From: Craterostigma plantagineum
Taxonomy: Eukaryota; Streptophyta; Magnoliopsida; Lamiales; Linderniaceae
DNA: 64,000 bases
Direction of reading: 5' to 3'
Assembly: GCA_027422505.1 (NCBI GenBank)
Contig: JAPQWV010000017.1
Location: forward strand, 11,533,501 to 11,597,500
Part shown: positions 41,276-52,132 of the stretch, one piece after another
How the letters are laid out: each line of letters starts with the position of its first letter
Numbering within the stretch: position 1 is the stretch's first letter
Translations under genes and position numbers: made by a program
Notes under the pieces: model-generated
The model's input: the letters and a program-made list of their open reading frames with translations, nothing else
What the model was told of the DNA's origin: nothing
Database searches by the model: none

Positions 41276-42258
41276 ATGTCTTACGGTTCAACATGCCTAA
41301 CCTAGATACCAAGAATCGTAATCGCTTTTCATCCAATGCCTTAGTGAAAAAGTCAGCAAGTTGAAGATCTGTGTGAACAAAATGCATTTCGATTGTACCT
41401 TGAATATTCCTTGATAAAGTGATATCTAATGTCTATATGTTTTGTGCGTGAGTGATGTACTGGGTTACTTGTTATAGCTATAGCACTTTTTGAGTCACTA
41501 AAAATGGGAATATGATTTAACGTTATGCCAAAATCTCGTAGCTGGGTTCTCATCCACAAAATTTGTGAACAGCAACTCGCAGCAGCGACATATTCTGCAT
41601 CTGCTATCGAAGTTGAGACACAATTTTGTTTTCGAGACGACCAGCTTACGAGTTTTACCCCCGAGAAATTGAGCGGCTCCGGAGGTGCTCTTTCTGTCCA
41701 GCTTGCATCCCGCGTAATCGGCCTCTGTGTATCCTACGAGTTCGAAGTTTGACTCCATTGGTACCATAGACCTAGATTCGGAGTTCCCTTGAGGTATTTG
41801 AAAATTCTCTTGACGGCGAGCATGTGAGACTCCTTTGGATTAGCTTGAAAGCAAGCGCAGAGACACGTGGCGAACATGATGTCAGGTCGACTGGACGTGA
41901 GATAAAGCAAGGGTCTTATCATGCCTCGATAAATCGTTTGGTTAAAAGATTTCCTGATGACATCAAGTTTGCATGAGGTGGACATGGGAGTGTTGGCAGC
42001 ATTTGAGTTGTCCAAGTTGTACTTCTTGAGTATGTCGTGAATGTATTTGGATTGACTGATGAAGATTCCATCGTGAAGCTGCTTAACCTGGAGACCTAAG
42101 AAGAAGCTTAGTTCGCCCATCATACTCATTTCAAATTTCTGCTTCATTAGGTCTCCAAAGTTCCTGCACATTCTTGAGTCCGTCGAGCCGAAGATGATGT
42201 CGTCGATGTAGATTTGTACGAGCATAATGTCAGAGCCATCCTTCTTGATAAAGAGAGT
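41276..42258 (-). pseudogene. Copia RT C-terminal half and RNase H (element B, distal part)
   Basis: The frame continues from the A insertion with FIKKDGSDIMLVQIYIDDIIFGSTDSRM (YIDD variant of the RT active box) and proceeds KFEMSMMGELSFFLGLQVKQL, SQSKYIHDILKKYNLDN and PMSTSCKLD. RNase H pieces follow: LAVKRIFKYLKGTPNLGLWY, GYTEADYAGCKLDRKSTSG (first Asp region altered to EAD), [20 protein letters not shown] and [10 protein letters not shown]. Frameshifts occur near 41760, 41640 and 41400. The product is inactive by disruption as well as by the A insertion. Confidence 0.85.
42254..42258. repeat. Target-site duplication of A (left copy)
   Basis: agagt directly precedes the TG of the A 5' LTR. 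The same five bases follow the 3' LTR at 58364-58368. Confidence 0.9.
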
Positions 42259-42574
42259 TGTAGAATATAAATTTTAATTGTATTAGCTGTCTTCGTACTT
42301 AGGGGCTTTATTTGTATTAGTCCTTATATTATGACTAGTTTGATATTTATAAATAGTTGTACAATCATTGAGCTTAATACAGAAAATTAGAGAATCAATC
42401 CGAAAGGCTGTCGAATTCAATTCTAGAGAGAGAAACTCAGAAATCATTCTCTCACTAAATGAATTCTCTCTCGTGTTCTTCATTGAAGGTTTTCGATCGA
42501 ATTTCAAGTTCAATAATTCTAATCGATTTCCTTAGAATTCATGCCTAGGATTGATTGAGTTGAGGGACCTAACA
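42259..42574 (+). repeat. 5' LTR of element A
   Basis: TGTAGAATATAAATT to GGGACCTAACA. Compared with the 3' LTR it lacks about 11 bp near its start, 20 bp (the second arm of the TATA-region inverted repeat) and about 7 bp near its end. Confidence 0.95.
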
Positions 42575-42576
42575 AT

Positions 42577-42588
42577 TGATATCAGAGC
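42577..42588 (+). promoter_or_regulatory. Primer-binding site of A (initiator tRNA-Met)
   Basis: TGATATCAGAGC differs from the tRNA-Met complement TGGTATCAGAGC by one base. It starts two bases after the LTR. Confidence 0.85.
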
Positions 42589-43760
42589 AGATTCGTTCAG
42601 TTTTGAAACGAAAATTATTAGAATTTGATCGAAATTTTATTCTGTCACTGTTCCATCGAAGAACAGTTTTGGCGCGAAGTTGAATTTCGATCAAACAGTC
42701 TTAATTCTGTGCTTATTTGATCTGTTTTTAATGTTTCTGTGCTCGCATAAGTAGTATTAATCTTTTAGGATTAGATCGGTAGCAATCAAAATCATGATTT
42801 GAGTCGAATTTTGATTCTGTGAGATTACTGTTCGTGCGAAAATGGTATGAACGTGTTTTAATTTTCGTCAGATTGATTATCATTTGCTTCAAAACATGTT
42901 TAATCTTCTGTTCGTGAGTACGCAGTAGCTTATTTCGAGCATATACCTGTAGTTTCATCGATTAATTTCCCTTATTTGCTTGACTCTGTGTTAAAATCAT
43001 ATTTTGTGCTTAAACAGTGAATTTCAGTTTTTCTCGCTAAGTCTTAGATCGAAATTAATTTTTCGATCGAAAACCTCTGTGCGAGAAATTTTGCTCAATT
43101 AGAATACTGATCAGTTACTGAAGTCGGTGCTGTCAAGAACGTGTTTTAAAAGAAATTTACGAGCGTTGAAAGTTTGACGAGAATTGACTATTTTGACCCC
43201 ACGCAAAATTTATTCTCTCGAAAATTTAGTCGGTCAGATGTATTTGATTTTCGTTCGTAAAATTTTTCGGTTAACCAATTAGATTTGACTCAGCGAGAAA
43301 CTCCATAGGGTACTGTTCTTCACGACCAAAATTAATTAAAGAAACTTTGCGCTCGAAAACACTGGTCAATCTTTCGAGTCAACCTTTGAAAAAATCTACA
43401 CTGTGGATTCTGGTCAAAAATATTTTTCGACGCTTAAAATTTTCGATGGCAAAACTTCAGTCAATAATTTTATGATTGATTTCACTGTTTGCATAAATTT
43501 TCAGCGTAAAATTACATTCAAGTCGAAATAATTTACGCTCTAAAATTTTTGAACAGTATCTGACGCGTGAAAACCTTACCTCCTCTTCAAATCGAAGAAA
43601 TTATTTTCGATCAAACTTTAAAGATTGAATCGAAATTCTCGATCATTTTTGAATCAAACTCTACTCACGAATTTGCTACTTGTGAAGCACACAACATCAT
43701 TCAAATCCATCAAAACAACAAACGAAGATCCTTCGTCAACAAAAAAAGAAAAAAGAAGAG
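42589..43760 (+). repeat. Leader of A with TTTCGATCGAAA words
   Basis: There is no supported gene. Words of the type cgatcgaaa, gcgagaaa and tttcgatc recur, for example at 43055-43075 and 43610-43640. It aligns with the G leader (1996-2935) and the C leader. The end aacaaacgaagatccttcg directly precedes the gag ATG. Confidence 0.75.
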
Positions 43761-44390
43761 ATGGATGCATACTCACTAGGAAACGACAATCGTCCGCCAA
43801 TCTTACAATGCGGTGAATATACAGTCTGGAGAAGCCGCTTCCTAAACTTCGTAGTTCTGAAAGGTCAAGCCGAAAACTTATTGCAGTCACTTGAAGAAGG
43901 ACCTGCAAAGTTCTGGGTCAACGTAGCCGGTGATGACACGGTTACTCCTTCAATTCCCGCTACTAGGCGACTAGGAACCTAGGGAATACACCATTGAGGA
44001 AAGCGCCCGTGCTAAGGCAGATCTGATAGCCATGAACACACTCATGCAAGGCATCCCCAACGACATCTATAGACAGATAGACAGCCTCCCAACGGCTAAG
44101 GGAATGTGGGATGAGTTGCATAGGATGGTGCAGGACGGAAGTAGGCATCAAGGCCAAAAAGGCGAATATTCTCAGTGCTTATGACTCCTTCAAAGCTAAG
44201 CCGGAGGAGAGCCTCTATGATGCATACCAAAGATACCGCACTCTTCTCAATGAGATGAGGAAGATAGAAATCTCGAAAACAAACATGGAAACAAATATCG
44301 GATTTCTACCTCTCTGCCTTCGTACTGGAAAAAGATATCCGCTCAAATTAGACAAAACAAAGATCTGGAGGAGTTGGATATATCCATGCA
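43761..44390 (+). pseudogene. gag capsid-like domain (element A)
   Basis: The start MDAYSLGNDNRPPILQCGEY is shared with C. VWRSRFLNFVVLKG and EEGPAKFWVNVAGDD follow. The frame is lost near 43980 at RRLGT (one extra base compared with C). MNTLMQGIPNDIYRQIDS then reads in another frame, and a second indel near 44130 precedes the ILSAYDSFKAKPEESLYDAY stretch (44111-44398). It is the particle-forming part of gag, here disrupted. Confidence 0.85.
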
Positions 44391-44880
44391 GTATTTGATA
44401 ATCTCGCCCAACACGAGGAAGATGTTTGCGAGACTCAGAGAGAGCAGAAGGGCAAGCAGGTTGACGACACCGTTGCTCTAGTCTCAGAGAAGCGTGGAAC
44501 AAAGCCTCGCAAAGAGAAGATCGTTAGGCCTCCCCCATCATCCGAGTCAGAAGAAAATTCAGAATTAGACGCCGAGCAACCATGAAAGCACTGGGGAAGC
44601 AGTTGGCTTTAATCGAAAAAATGATGAGCAAGAAATACTTCAAGAAGAAGTCCTCATCCTCGGCCAACAGACTTCGGATCTCAAGCTCTAAGAACAAGGA
44701 AAATGCACTAGAGAGCTCCGAAGTCAAGAACACTAAAGAGCCCAACAGGTGTTTCAATTGTGGCAAGCCTGGTCATTTTGCTAGAGAATGCACTCTTCCC
44801 AAGAAAAGAGATGCTAATTACTACTCCAAGAGCTTCAACTCACGAAGCAGATGGAAGCAGGTGTAGCCCTCATGGCAGAG
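44391..44880 (+). pseudogene. gag nucleocapsid region with CCHC zinc knuckle (element A)
   Basis: The frame 44582-44866 contains MKALGKQLALIEKMM and CFNCGKPGHFAREC (44749-44790), a complete CX2CX4HX4C knuckle, followed by PKKRDANYY. Upstream acidic/Ser-rich residues match C in another frame. Confidence 0.85.
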
Positions 44881-46800
44881 CAGGACCACTGGCTTGATGA
44901 CACGCTAGTTCTGGAGATGAGAATCTTGCCCTCATGGCACGCCTTGATAACGACAGTGACGCCGAAACATCCAATCAGACTGACGTATATGGTGCATCCA
45001 CCTTATCACAGGAGATAGACTATTCTTCCACATTATTGACCATGTTAGAATCATATCAAAAACAATATGCTAACATGAAACGTGAGCAGAAAAGTATTAA
45101 GGAAGTAGAGGATAAACTTTCTAGGTCTCAGAGAAGATAAATAGTCTCGAGTTATAACTTAGAAGCTCTTGTGCTAAAATAGAAGAACTTACTAAGAGCC
45201 TACACTCTCGCGAGACTAGTCAACCTCAAATACGACAGCACACCGAAAAGATTAAGGAGTTAGAAGATAGGCTAGCATATAACTACAATTGCTTGGTTAG
45301 GAATCTCAATGAGAAAGCCACCCTAAATTGTAGGATAACCGAAGGTACCACTAAAATCACCAACCTAGAAGCTCAGTTAGAAATATCTAATAGTGAGCTA
45401 GTAAAGATCTAGATGCCTGTCAAGCCGCCAAACTGACGGTAGCAAATAATTATACTCTCTTAGGCGAGGAACGTAAGAAGTTATATGCGAAAATTAATAA
45501 ATTAGATGATCTTCTTATGCATAGGGGACAATCTGGACAGACGATATTTCTAAACCAACCCAAGGATATAGAGTTCTATAATCAAATAGAAGGCATAGGT
45601 TTCACTAACCCACGTGTTCTACGGAAAAAGGAAGTATATGATATTAAGACCATGGGTTTAGGAGTAACATCTCTTAGAGACTTTGTTGAAGCGACAAAAC
45701 AAAGTACTTTAGAATCATCCAAGAGAAGAGCCTCACATGGGCCTCAATTCCCTTACGACTACACAGAACTAAATGAATGAGACAGAAATATGAAACCATC
45801 CTTAACATCTGTCTGTGATTTAGTTCAAGTTCTACCTCCTGAATCTCAAACACACTACGAGGAAGTCAAAGACGTTCATTATAAAAATTCTTTCTATAAA
45901 ACTCCTATAGTAAAACAGATAGAGGAATCTCAAGCAAAACTAGATAAATAAAGAGAGAATTTCGAAGCTGAAAAGAAGAAGTTCTTAAAAGAGATGGAAA
46001 ATCTCAAAGCTTCCTCATCCTCCCAAACTACCTCTCATGCTATTATGAAAAGCGTGAAAATCGAAAAATCACCTTCGAAAGATCAAAAGTGCATTGATAA
46101 TTCTGTTAAGAGTGCTAAGACTAAATCTAGTTTACCTACGTCTACAGGGAGCGTAGAGCAAGCACTAGTACCGAAGGCGAGAGTGGCCAGTATTAAGAAG
46201 GAGCTAGTAGATTTGAGTATGACTAAGAATGTTACTCCTTCTGTACAAATAAATGACACTCGAAAACATAAAGGAGCCATTTCTTCTCTTCGCGTAATTG
46301 CTTCTACATGTACTCTTCAGCCTATTACCTTTAGGAGCAACAACTACGAAATATGCTCTACCTCACAAATTAAAGATAATCATTCTGAAACAAATGCCAC
46401 TAGGAAAGCCCGTAGGAAACAGGATCCAGCCATAAAGAAAGCTTATGGCGCTATACATGCATGTACTCACCTAAGGTATCCCGTAAAGATTGAGTCCCCC
46501 AAGCACCTTAGGAGATTATCAAAAGAATCTTTTCCTCAGACAAGCCTATCAAAGCATTTGTACGTGCTCAAATTGACCTTCCCTGCAAGGTTCAACCCAA
46601 ATGGGTTCCTAAATTTCCGCGGACGACAAAAGCCGAAAAGGCCAAGTCACCTAAAGAGGCAACACCAACGCACTTCTGCGAAAGTGATATGGGTTACTAA
46701 AACTCCCTCAAGTAAAATTTTAGGAATCATATCTGAACCTAAAACTAAATCTGCTAATCTGAGAGGACCCATGCTTAAGTGGGTACCTAAAGCTCTCTAA
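44881..46800 (+). pseudogene. gag spacer region (element A)
   Basis: Pieces in order are ARLDNDSDAETSNQTD with LLTMLESYQKQYANMKREQKS (44934-45140), a coiled-coil stretch in broken frames (45150-45510), SGQTIFLNQPKDIEFYNQIEG and FPYDYTELNE (45517-45780) and a Lys/Ser-rich 268-codon frame (45994-46800) with SLPTSTGSVEQAL and KIESPKHLRRLSKESF. The last ends RGPMLKWVPKAL and TAA. The order equals H, C and B. The pol frame that follows is in a different phase. Confidence 0.8.
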
Positions 46801-47339
46801 CTTGTTCTTGCAAAATCCATCATGTGTGGTACCTCCACTCTGGTTGCTCCACACACATGACTGGAAAACAAGAGCTGCTGAGCAACTACAAAGACCGACC
46901 AAACAGCAAAGTCAGATTCGGAAACAATGACTCAGCTCCCATTCTTGGATGTGGGAATATCATTTTGGAAAATCTTACGATAAAATATGTCTCTTACGTC
47001 GAAGGACTCCGCCATAACTTGTTCAGCATAGGCCAATTCTGCGATAAAGGATTTCAAGTGGTATTTCACATTGACTGGTGCAGAATTTTGGACATTCAGG
47101 ACACAGAACTCCTCTACGGACTTCGAAAATCAAATCTTTACACGATCAACCTGACGTCCGTGCGTCCCTCGACAGCTGCATGCCTCATCTCTCAGACTGT
47201 GATTCAGCAGAACAGCTTATGGCATCAACGAATGTCTCATCTGAATATGAAAGCTCTCCAATGCCTCTCTACAAAAAATTTTGTTCACGGTCTTCCAACT
47301 ATACTACTACAAAAGGAGCATCAATGTTCGGCTTGTTAA
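46801..47339 (+). pseudogene. Copia protease and GAG-pre-integrase region (element A)
   Basis: After gag, cttgttcttgcaaaa (46801-46815) corresponds to the acceptor-like GCAG of C and B, with AG changed to AA. The frame 46824-47339 starts [21 protein letters not shown] (active-site DSG reads HSG). It continues with [36 protein letters not shown] and [19 protein letters not shown], the His part of the GAG-pre-integrase HHCC-type domain. It ends in a stop after the Cys pair region (HQCSAC). Confidence 0.85.
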
Positions 47340-48090
47340 TTAGGAAAAATGAAGCGAGCAACTCATTATGTCAAGCAAATTGCGTCTACCTCTCGACCAT
47401 TGGAACTAATCCACATGGACCTCTGTGGGCCGATGCACACACAGAGTATCCAGGGACCCAAGTACGTACTAGTGATCGTCGATGAATTCTCTTGCTACTC
47501 TTGGACTAAGTTCCTCCGAACCAAAGATGAGACAGGGGACTTGATTATTAAATTTGTGAACACAATTCAGAATCTGCTGCAACAGACTATTCAAGTTATT
47601 CGAACAGACAACGGCACTGAGTTCAAGAATAAATATCTCAGTGTGTTTTATCAGAAACTTGGAATTAGTTAACAATTTTCAGCCGCAAAAACACCTCAAA
47701 AAAATGGGGTTGATGAAAGGGAAAACACAACCCTAGTGGAGGCCGCTCGTAAAATGCTGATCCATTCCGGCCTTCCGCATTTTCTTTGGACTGAAGCAGT
47801 AAATACCGCCTGTTTTACCCAAAACATGACGGTGGTTCACAAACGGTTCAACATGACTCCGTACGAGATTGTAAATAATAGAGTACCCAACATCTCATTC
47901 TTCAAGGTCTTCGGGTGCAAGTGCTTTGTGGCGAATGAAAGAGAGCAACGTGCAAAGTTCGACCCTAAAGCATTCGAAGCAACTTTCGTCGGGTATTCTT
48001 CAACATCAAAAGCGTACCGAGTATACATCAAGTCCAACCGCACGATTAAGGAAAGCTATAACGTCACTTTTCACGGAGTGAATGAGATGG
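47340..48090 (+). pseudogene. Copia integrase (element A)
   Basis: The frame 47349-47672 carries LELIHMDLCGPMHTQSI, VIVDEFSCYSWTKFLR (first acidic site, DE in place of DD) and [15 protein letters not shown] (second Asp), then a TAA. The third catalytic block (QKNGVDERENTTLVEAAR-like, normally [13 protein letters not shown]) is present only across the stop. The frame 47736-48110 has the C-terminal [35 protein letters not shown] and [20 protein letters not shown] motifs. Integrase inserts the cDNA in the host genome; this copy is dead. Confidence 0.85.
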
Positions 48091-48299
48091 ATTCTGAACA
48101 AAACAGTTAAGGACTCGTGCTCAACCCGATGGCTTCTGAACAAAACAGTTCAGGACCCGTGCTCAACCCAATGGCTTCTAAACAAAATAGTTCAGGGCCA
48201 GTGCTCAACCCGATGGCTTCTGAACAAAAAAGTTCAGGATCCGTGCTCAACCCGATGGCTTCTGAACAAAACAGTTCAGGACCCGTGCTCAACCCGTTG
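48091..48299 (+). repeat. 42-bp in-frame tandem repeat between integrase and RT (A)
   Basis: Five units of 42 bp (ttctgaacaaaacagttcag-type) encode five copies of a 14-residue unit MASEQNSSGPVLNP. A degenerate sixth follows ([13 protein letters not shown]). C has one equivalent unit ([14 protein letters not shown]). Because 42 is a multiple of three the expansion kept the frame. Alternate-frame ORFs on both strands here are repeat artefacts. Confidence 0.9.
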
Positions 48300-49610
48300 G
48301 CTTCTGAAGACAACATTTCAGAACCCGTTCTCACTGGTCTGTTGGCACAAAACCAACAGAAGATGGCAACAACTCAGCAATCACCGCCAGACGAAGCTCT
48401 AAGACTTGTATTAGAAGACTTGGATTCCCTCTTTGAGCCACTACATCCGCCAGCACCGTCACGCCTACACCCGACGAGGCCGATATACCAAGTTCTTCAA
48501 CAGTCCTTAACTCACTCGACTCAGATTTGCCACAGAACAATGAAGAACCTCCCATGGGTGTTGAGGAAGAATCATCAGAGTTGCTCCCTCCCAATGCAGA
48601 TTTGGAACTTCTTAACAAATGAACAATCGGAGATCGTTGGAAATCTAGACCCACAAATGGCTGATTCATCATATACAGCTTTGCCGTATTAGCGCAGGTG
48701 GACTAGAGCTCACCCGGTTGATCAGATAATTGGCGATCCTTTGAGCGGAATAAGGACACGACATCAACACAGTCTTTTCAGTTGCTTTTTAAGCCAAAAC
48801 GAGCCTACTAAGGTAGCAGACGCACTACGAGATTCGGATTGGATAATTGCAATGCAAGAGGAAATCAACCAATTCGAACGTCTTCAAGTGTGGAAATTAG
48901 TTCCCCGTCCGCATGGGAAAACTATCATCGGGACAAAATGGGTATTCAAAAATAAAAAGAATAAAGATGGTGAAGCGATCCGGAACAAAGGACGATTAGT
49001 TGCAAAGGGATACAACCAACAGGAAGGCATTGATCGACGAAACATATGCTCCTGTTGCCCGAATTGAAGCCATTCGTCTTCAAGGTCTATCAAATGGACG
49101 TTAAAACCGCATTTCTCAATGGCGTACTTAAAGAAGAAGTCCATGTCGCTCAGCTAGACGACTTCGTTGATCAAGAACATCCCGATTACGTCTATCGATT
49201 GGATAAAGCTCTATACGGACTAAAACAAGCCCCGCGTGCTTGGTATGATGTCTTGAATGACTTCCTCGTAATGTGGATTTATTCGAACAACAATCGATAC
49301 GACCCTCTTCATCAAATGGCAAGACAAGGATCTCATGGTCGTTCAAGTTTACGTTGACGACATCATTTTCGGTTCAACAAATCCATGGCTTTGCAAAAAG
49401 TTTGGAGATCTCATGAAGAGTAAATTCTAAATGAGCCACATGGGAGAGATGCAATTCTTCATAGGACTACAAGTCAGGCAGCTAATGATTGGATATTTAT
49501 CAGTCAAACCAAATACATTAAGGACATCCTGAAACAGTTCCATCAAGATCAGAGCAAGCCTTTCAGCACTCCCATGTCAACAAGCTGCAAGTTGGATGCC
49601 AATCCCACAG
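48300..49610 (+). pseudogene. Copia reverse transcriptase and linker (element A)
   Basis: After a Ser/Pro-rich linker (48300-48692), RT starts near 48741: [38 protein letters not shown] and [15 protein letters not shown] gap and frameshift lie at about 49040 (the [11 protein letters not shown] block is damaged). [19 protein letters not shown] (first catalytic Asp) and [19 protein letters not shown] follow, then a frameshift, [14 protein letters not shown] (YVDD box, near 49340-49380), a stop within the KSKF-MSHMGEM block and MSTSCKLDANPTGKSVDI. Unlike C it retains the N-terminal half, but the frame is broken many times. Confidence 0.85.
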
Positions 49611-50272
49611 GAAAATCGGTCGACATCACTCTTTATTGCAGAATGATTGGATCTCTTCTCTACCTCACTTCTAGTTGGCTGGATATCATGTGTGCCACCT
49701 GTCTTTGTGCCCGTTTCCAAGCCGATCCCAAAGAATCCCATATGCTCGCGGTGAAGCGTATTCTTCGCTTAAGGGCATGGTATCCTAAAGGTACGAACTT
49801 CAAACTTATCGGCTATACTGACGCTGATTACGCAGGTTGCCGAATGGACAGGAAAAGCACCTCCGGTGGCGCTCAATTTCTAGGCGAAAAGCTAGTCTGC
49901 TGGTCATCCAAAAAGCAAAATTGCGTCTCAACTTCGACGGCTGAAGCTGAATACGTCGCAGCCGCCAGCTGTTGCTCCTAGATGCTATGGTTGCGGACTC
50001 AGCTTCGTGATTATGGGTACAAGTTAGATAATATACCCATATATAGTGATAGCCAAAGTGCCATTGCGATTACGTGCAATCCTGTTCACTATTCACGCAC
50101 GAAACACATAGACATTATATATCACTTTATCAAAGATCACGTAGAAAAAGGCACCATTGACATGTACTTTGTGAACACGGAATATCAATTTGCTGACATT
50201 TTTACCAAGGCTTTGGATGAAAAACGATTTCAATTCCTTGTCGGAAAATTAGGCATGTTGAATCTCCCGTAA
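49611..50272 (+). pseudogene. Copia RNase H (element A)
   Basis: Frames 49574-49981 and 49982-50272 are in the same phase, separated by one stop (TAG at 49979-49981 in CCS*MLW). Motifs are [69 protein letters not shown] and [12 protein letters not shown], ending GKLGMLNLP with TAA. About 18 bp are missing near 49770 compared with C ([11 protein letters not shown] shortened). The acidic active-site residues are all visible. Confidence 0.85.
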
Positions 50273-51056
50273 TATGTGCATTACCTGATCTCTGTGCTAT
50301 TATATGCTCTATTCTATGTGTTTTCCATGCTCATTTGTCTTATCTTTGCGTTATAATAAAATTACCTAAATAATAATAAAAATAATAATAATAAATAAAA
50401 TATAAATAATATATATATATATATAATAATACACTATACATATAGGGGAATGAAGAACTCTTTAGGATGCGCGATCTACGTCACAATTAGATTTCCCTGG
50501 CATGCGACTGATTGCTTACTTAATTTTGTCAGTCTAAGTCGTTTTCTTGTGTCTAAAGCTCATTTCGTTTGCTCCACTAGACACAAAGCCACTTTAAATG
50601 AGTGTGGATTCTGGCCTGTTATTTTTCCTTTCTATTGATTTATTCTTGAGCGAGTCACACACCAATTGCTTGTCTTAACTAGTGATTCTTGGCTTCATAC
50701 TCGCCTTTCGATTAGATCCTTAGGAAAATGATTAGCGCACTTAGAGAATTCCTCACTTGGCCTTACATATATAAAATTTCAATCCTTTAATACAGCCTTT
50801 AGTCATCCATTTTTGAGCTTTCTCCGATATCCTTTTCTTCACTTGAAAATCCTTTGAGCCTTCAACCGTACACCTAAGTCTTAGATGGAATACTCAATCG
50901 AGAAAAGGAGGGGGAGAAACGAGACGACAAAGAAAAAGATAACAAAAGAAGGTGGAAAACGCACATGAGGAATGCTCAACGCACAAAAAGTAGTCCAAAA
51001 GAACCTGCCTCTCGACTATCAAAATGCATATCATTAGAAGGGGGTATGGATCTTGC

Positions 51057-51332
51057 TGTGAACTTTTCCATCGATAATCTCGTACACTCGTCAGAACGGC
51101 TGGAAAGAGGAGCACCACGAAGTGAACTTCTCCAACGATAATCCGGTCTTATATCGAGACAACGAGAAGAGGAGCGCGGCCTTGGGTTCGAATTCCACAA
51201 CTGTGAACTTCTTCAAGTCGATAATCTCTGAAACCTCACTCGGGATTAAGAGAAAAAGAGCGCGGTATCGGCCCAAGAACGAACAAGAAGATCTTCGCCT
51301 TAGATAATCCTCAGCCTCGTAGAGAAGCGGAG
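51057..51332 (+). repeat. Four-unit GAACTTCTCC / CGATAATC / AGAGGAGC array (A copy)
   Basis: Units begin near 51057, 51120, 51203 and 51285, each with gaacttctcc-N-cgataatc or a variant and a closing agaggagc-type box. This corresponds to the arrays in C, D and E. Confidence 0.75.
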
Positions 51333-51579
51333 CTTCAGCTTGAGCAAGTGCAGACTGAATCAAAGAAAAATCATTAAAGGATGAAAATGATAAACAACAA
51401 AAAGAAAAACGGCAAATAGGAGGAGAACGATGAAGAAAAGGAAGAAGATCCCTAGTCCACAATACCAAAACTATCCTTCCCTTCTAAAGTCAGAGCCAAA
51501 CTAAAAACATTTCACAATCTCTATGATTCCACATCGACGATCTCTCGCAAAGGTGAAATGATTAAAAATGCCTCGATCA

Positions 51580-51588
51580 CAGGTAAAT
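51580..51588 (+). promoter_or_regulatory. Candidate 5' splice site (A)
   Basis: CAG|GTAAAT in the conserved gatcacaggtaaattgac. With the acceptor at 54095 the intron would be 51583-54095 (2513 nt). Confidence 0.6.
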
Positions 51589-52112
51589 TGACTTAAGATT
51601 GTTTCTGTTGACTTGAGTGATATAAATATAATCATCCCAAGGCAAAAATAATTGAGTGCTAGAGTGAACCCAGTGAGAGTTGTCGAAATGGATCATTCAA
51701 TGAACTTAGGACTCTTTAGTTTGACGACATGACTTGACAGTATGTGATCTTTTCAAGTGTCTTGTGAAATTTTAGGCGTGACAATGATCGTAGCAAAATA
51801 ATCTGACCCCATACTAGTAATAACATTAATATGCATATGAAAGTTCTATATATATACATATATATGATAATTTTTCTTCTCGATATTTAAAAAAAAATCT
51901 AAAAAAAATCTTCGCACATTTTGAATGCAAATTTAACTTGCATTGGTATTGAAGTGATCAAAATGGGAATATTTGACTTTGCTCATACCCTCTTCGCAAA
52001 TCTTTATTACATGTTTAGGGGAAAGTGTATCTAGTCTAAAATGATTAATTGCGTGTTATAATGATTGTTACTCATATTGATTTGCATGATTACGTGATAA
52101 ATCAATACAAAG

Positions 52113-52132
52113 TGCACTATTTGAGGGGGAGC
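52113..52132 (+). promoter_or_regulatory. Internal polypurine tract, possible central PPT (A)
   Basis: TTTGAGGGGGAG preceded by GTGCAC. It is conserved in C (27750-27730), D (21410-21390) and H (9876-9895), and in variant form in B. It lies far from any LTR. Confidence 0.5.

Noticed and set aside
48091..48299. CRISPR-like repeat array
   Set aside because: The units are contiguous 42-bp coding repeats without spacers, in a plant retroelement.
48082..48402. Proteins made of repeated WLLNKTVQDPCST units (plus) or GLSTGPELFCSEAI units (minus)
   Set aside because: These are alternate frames of the 42-bp tandem repeat whose true frame is the integrase-RT linker.
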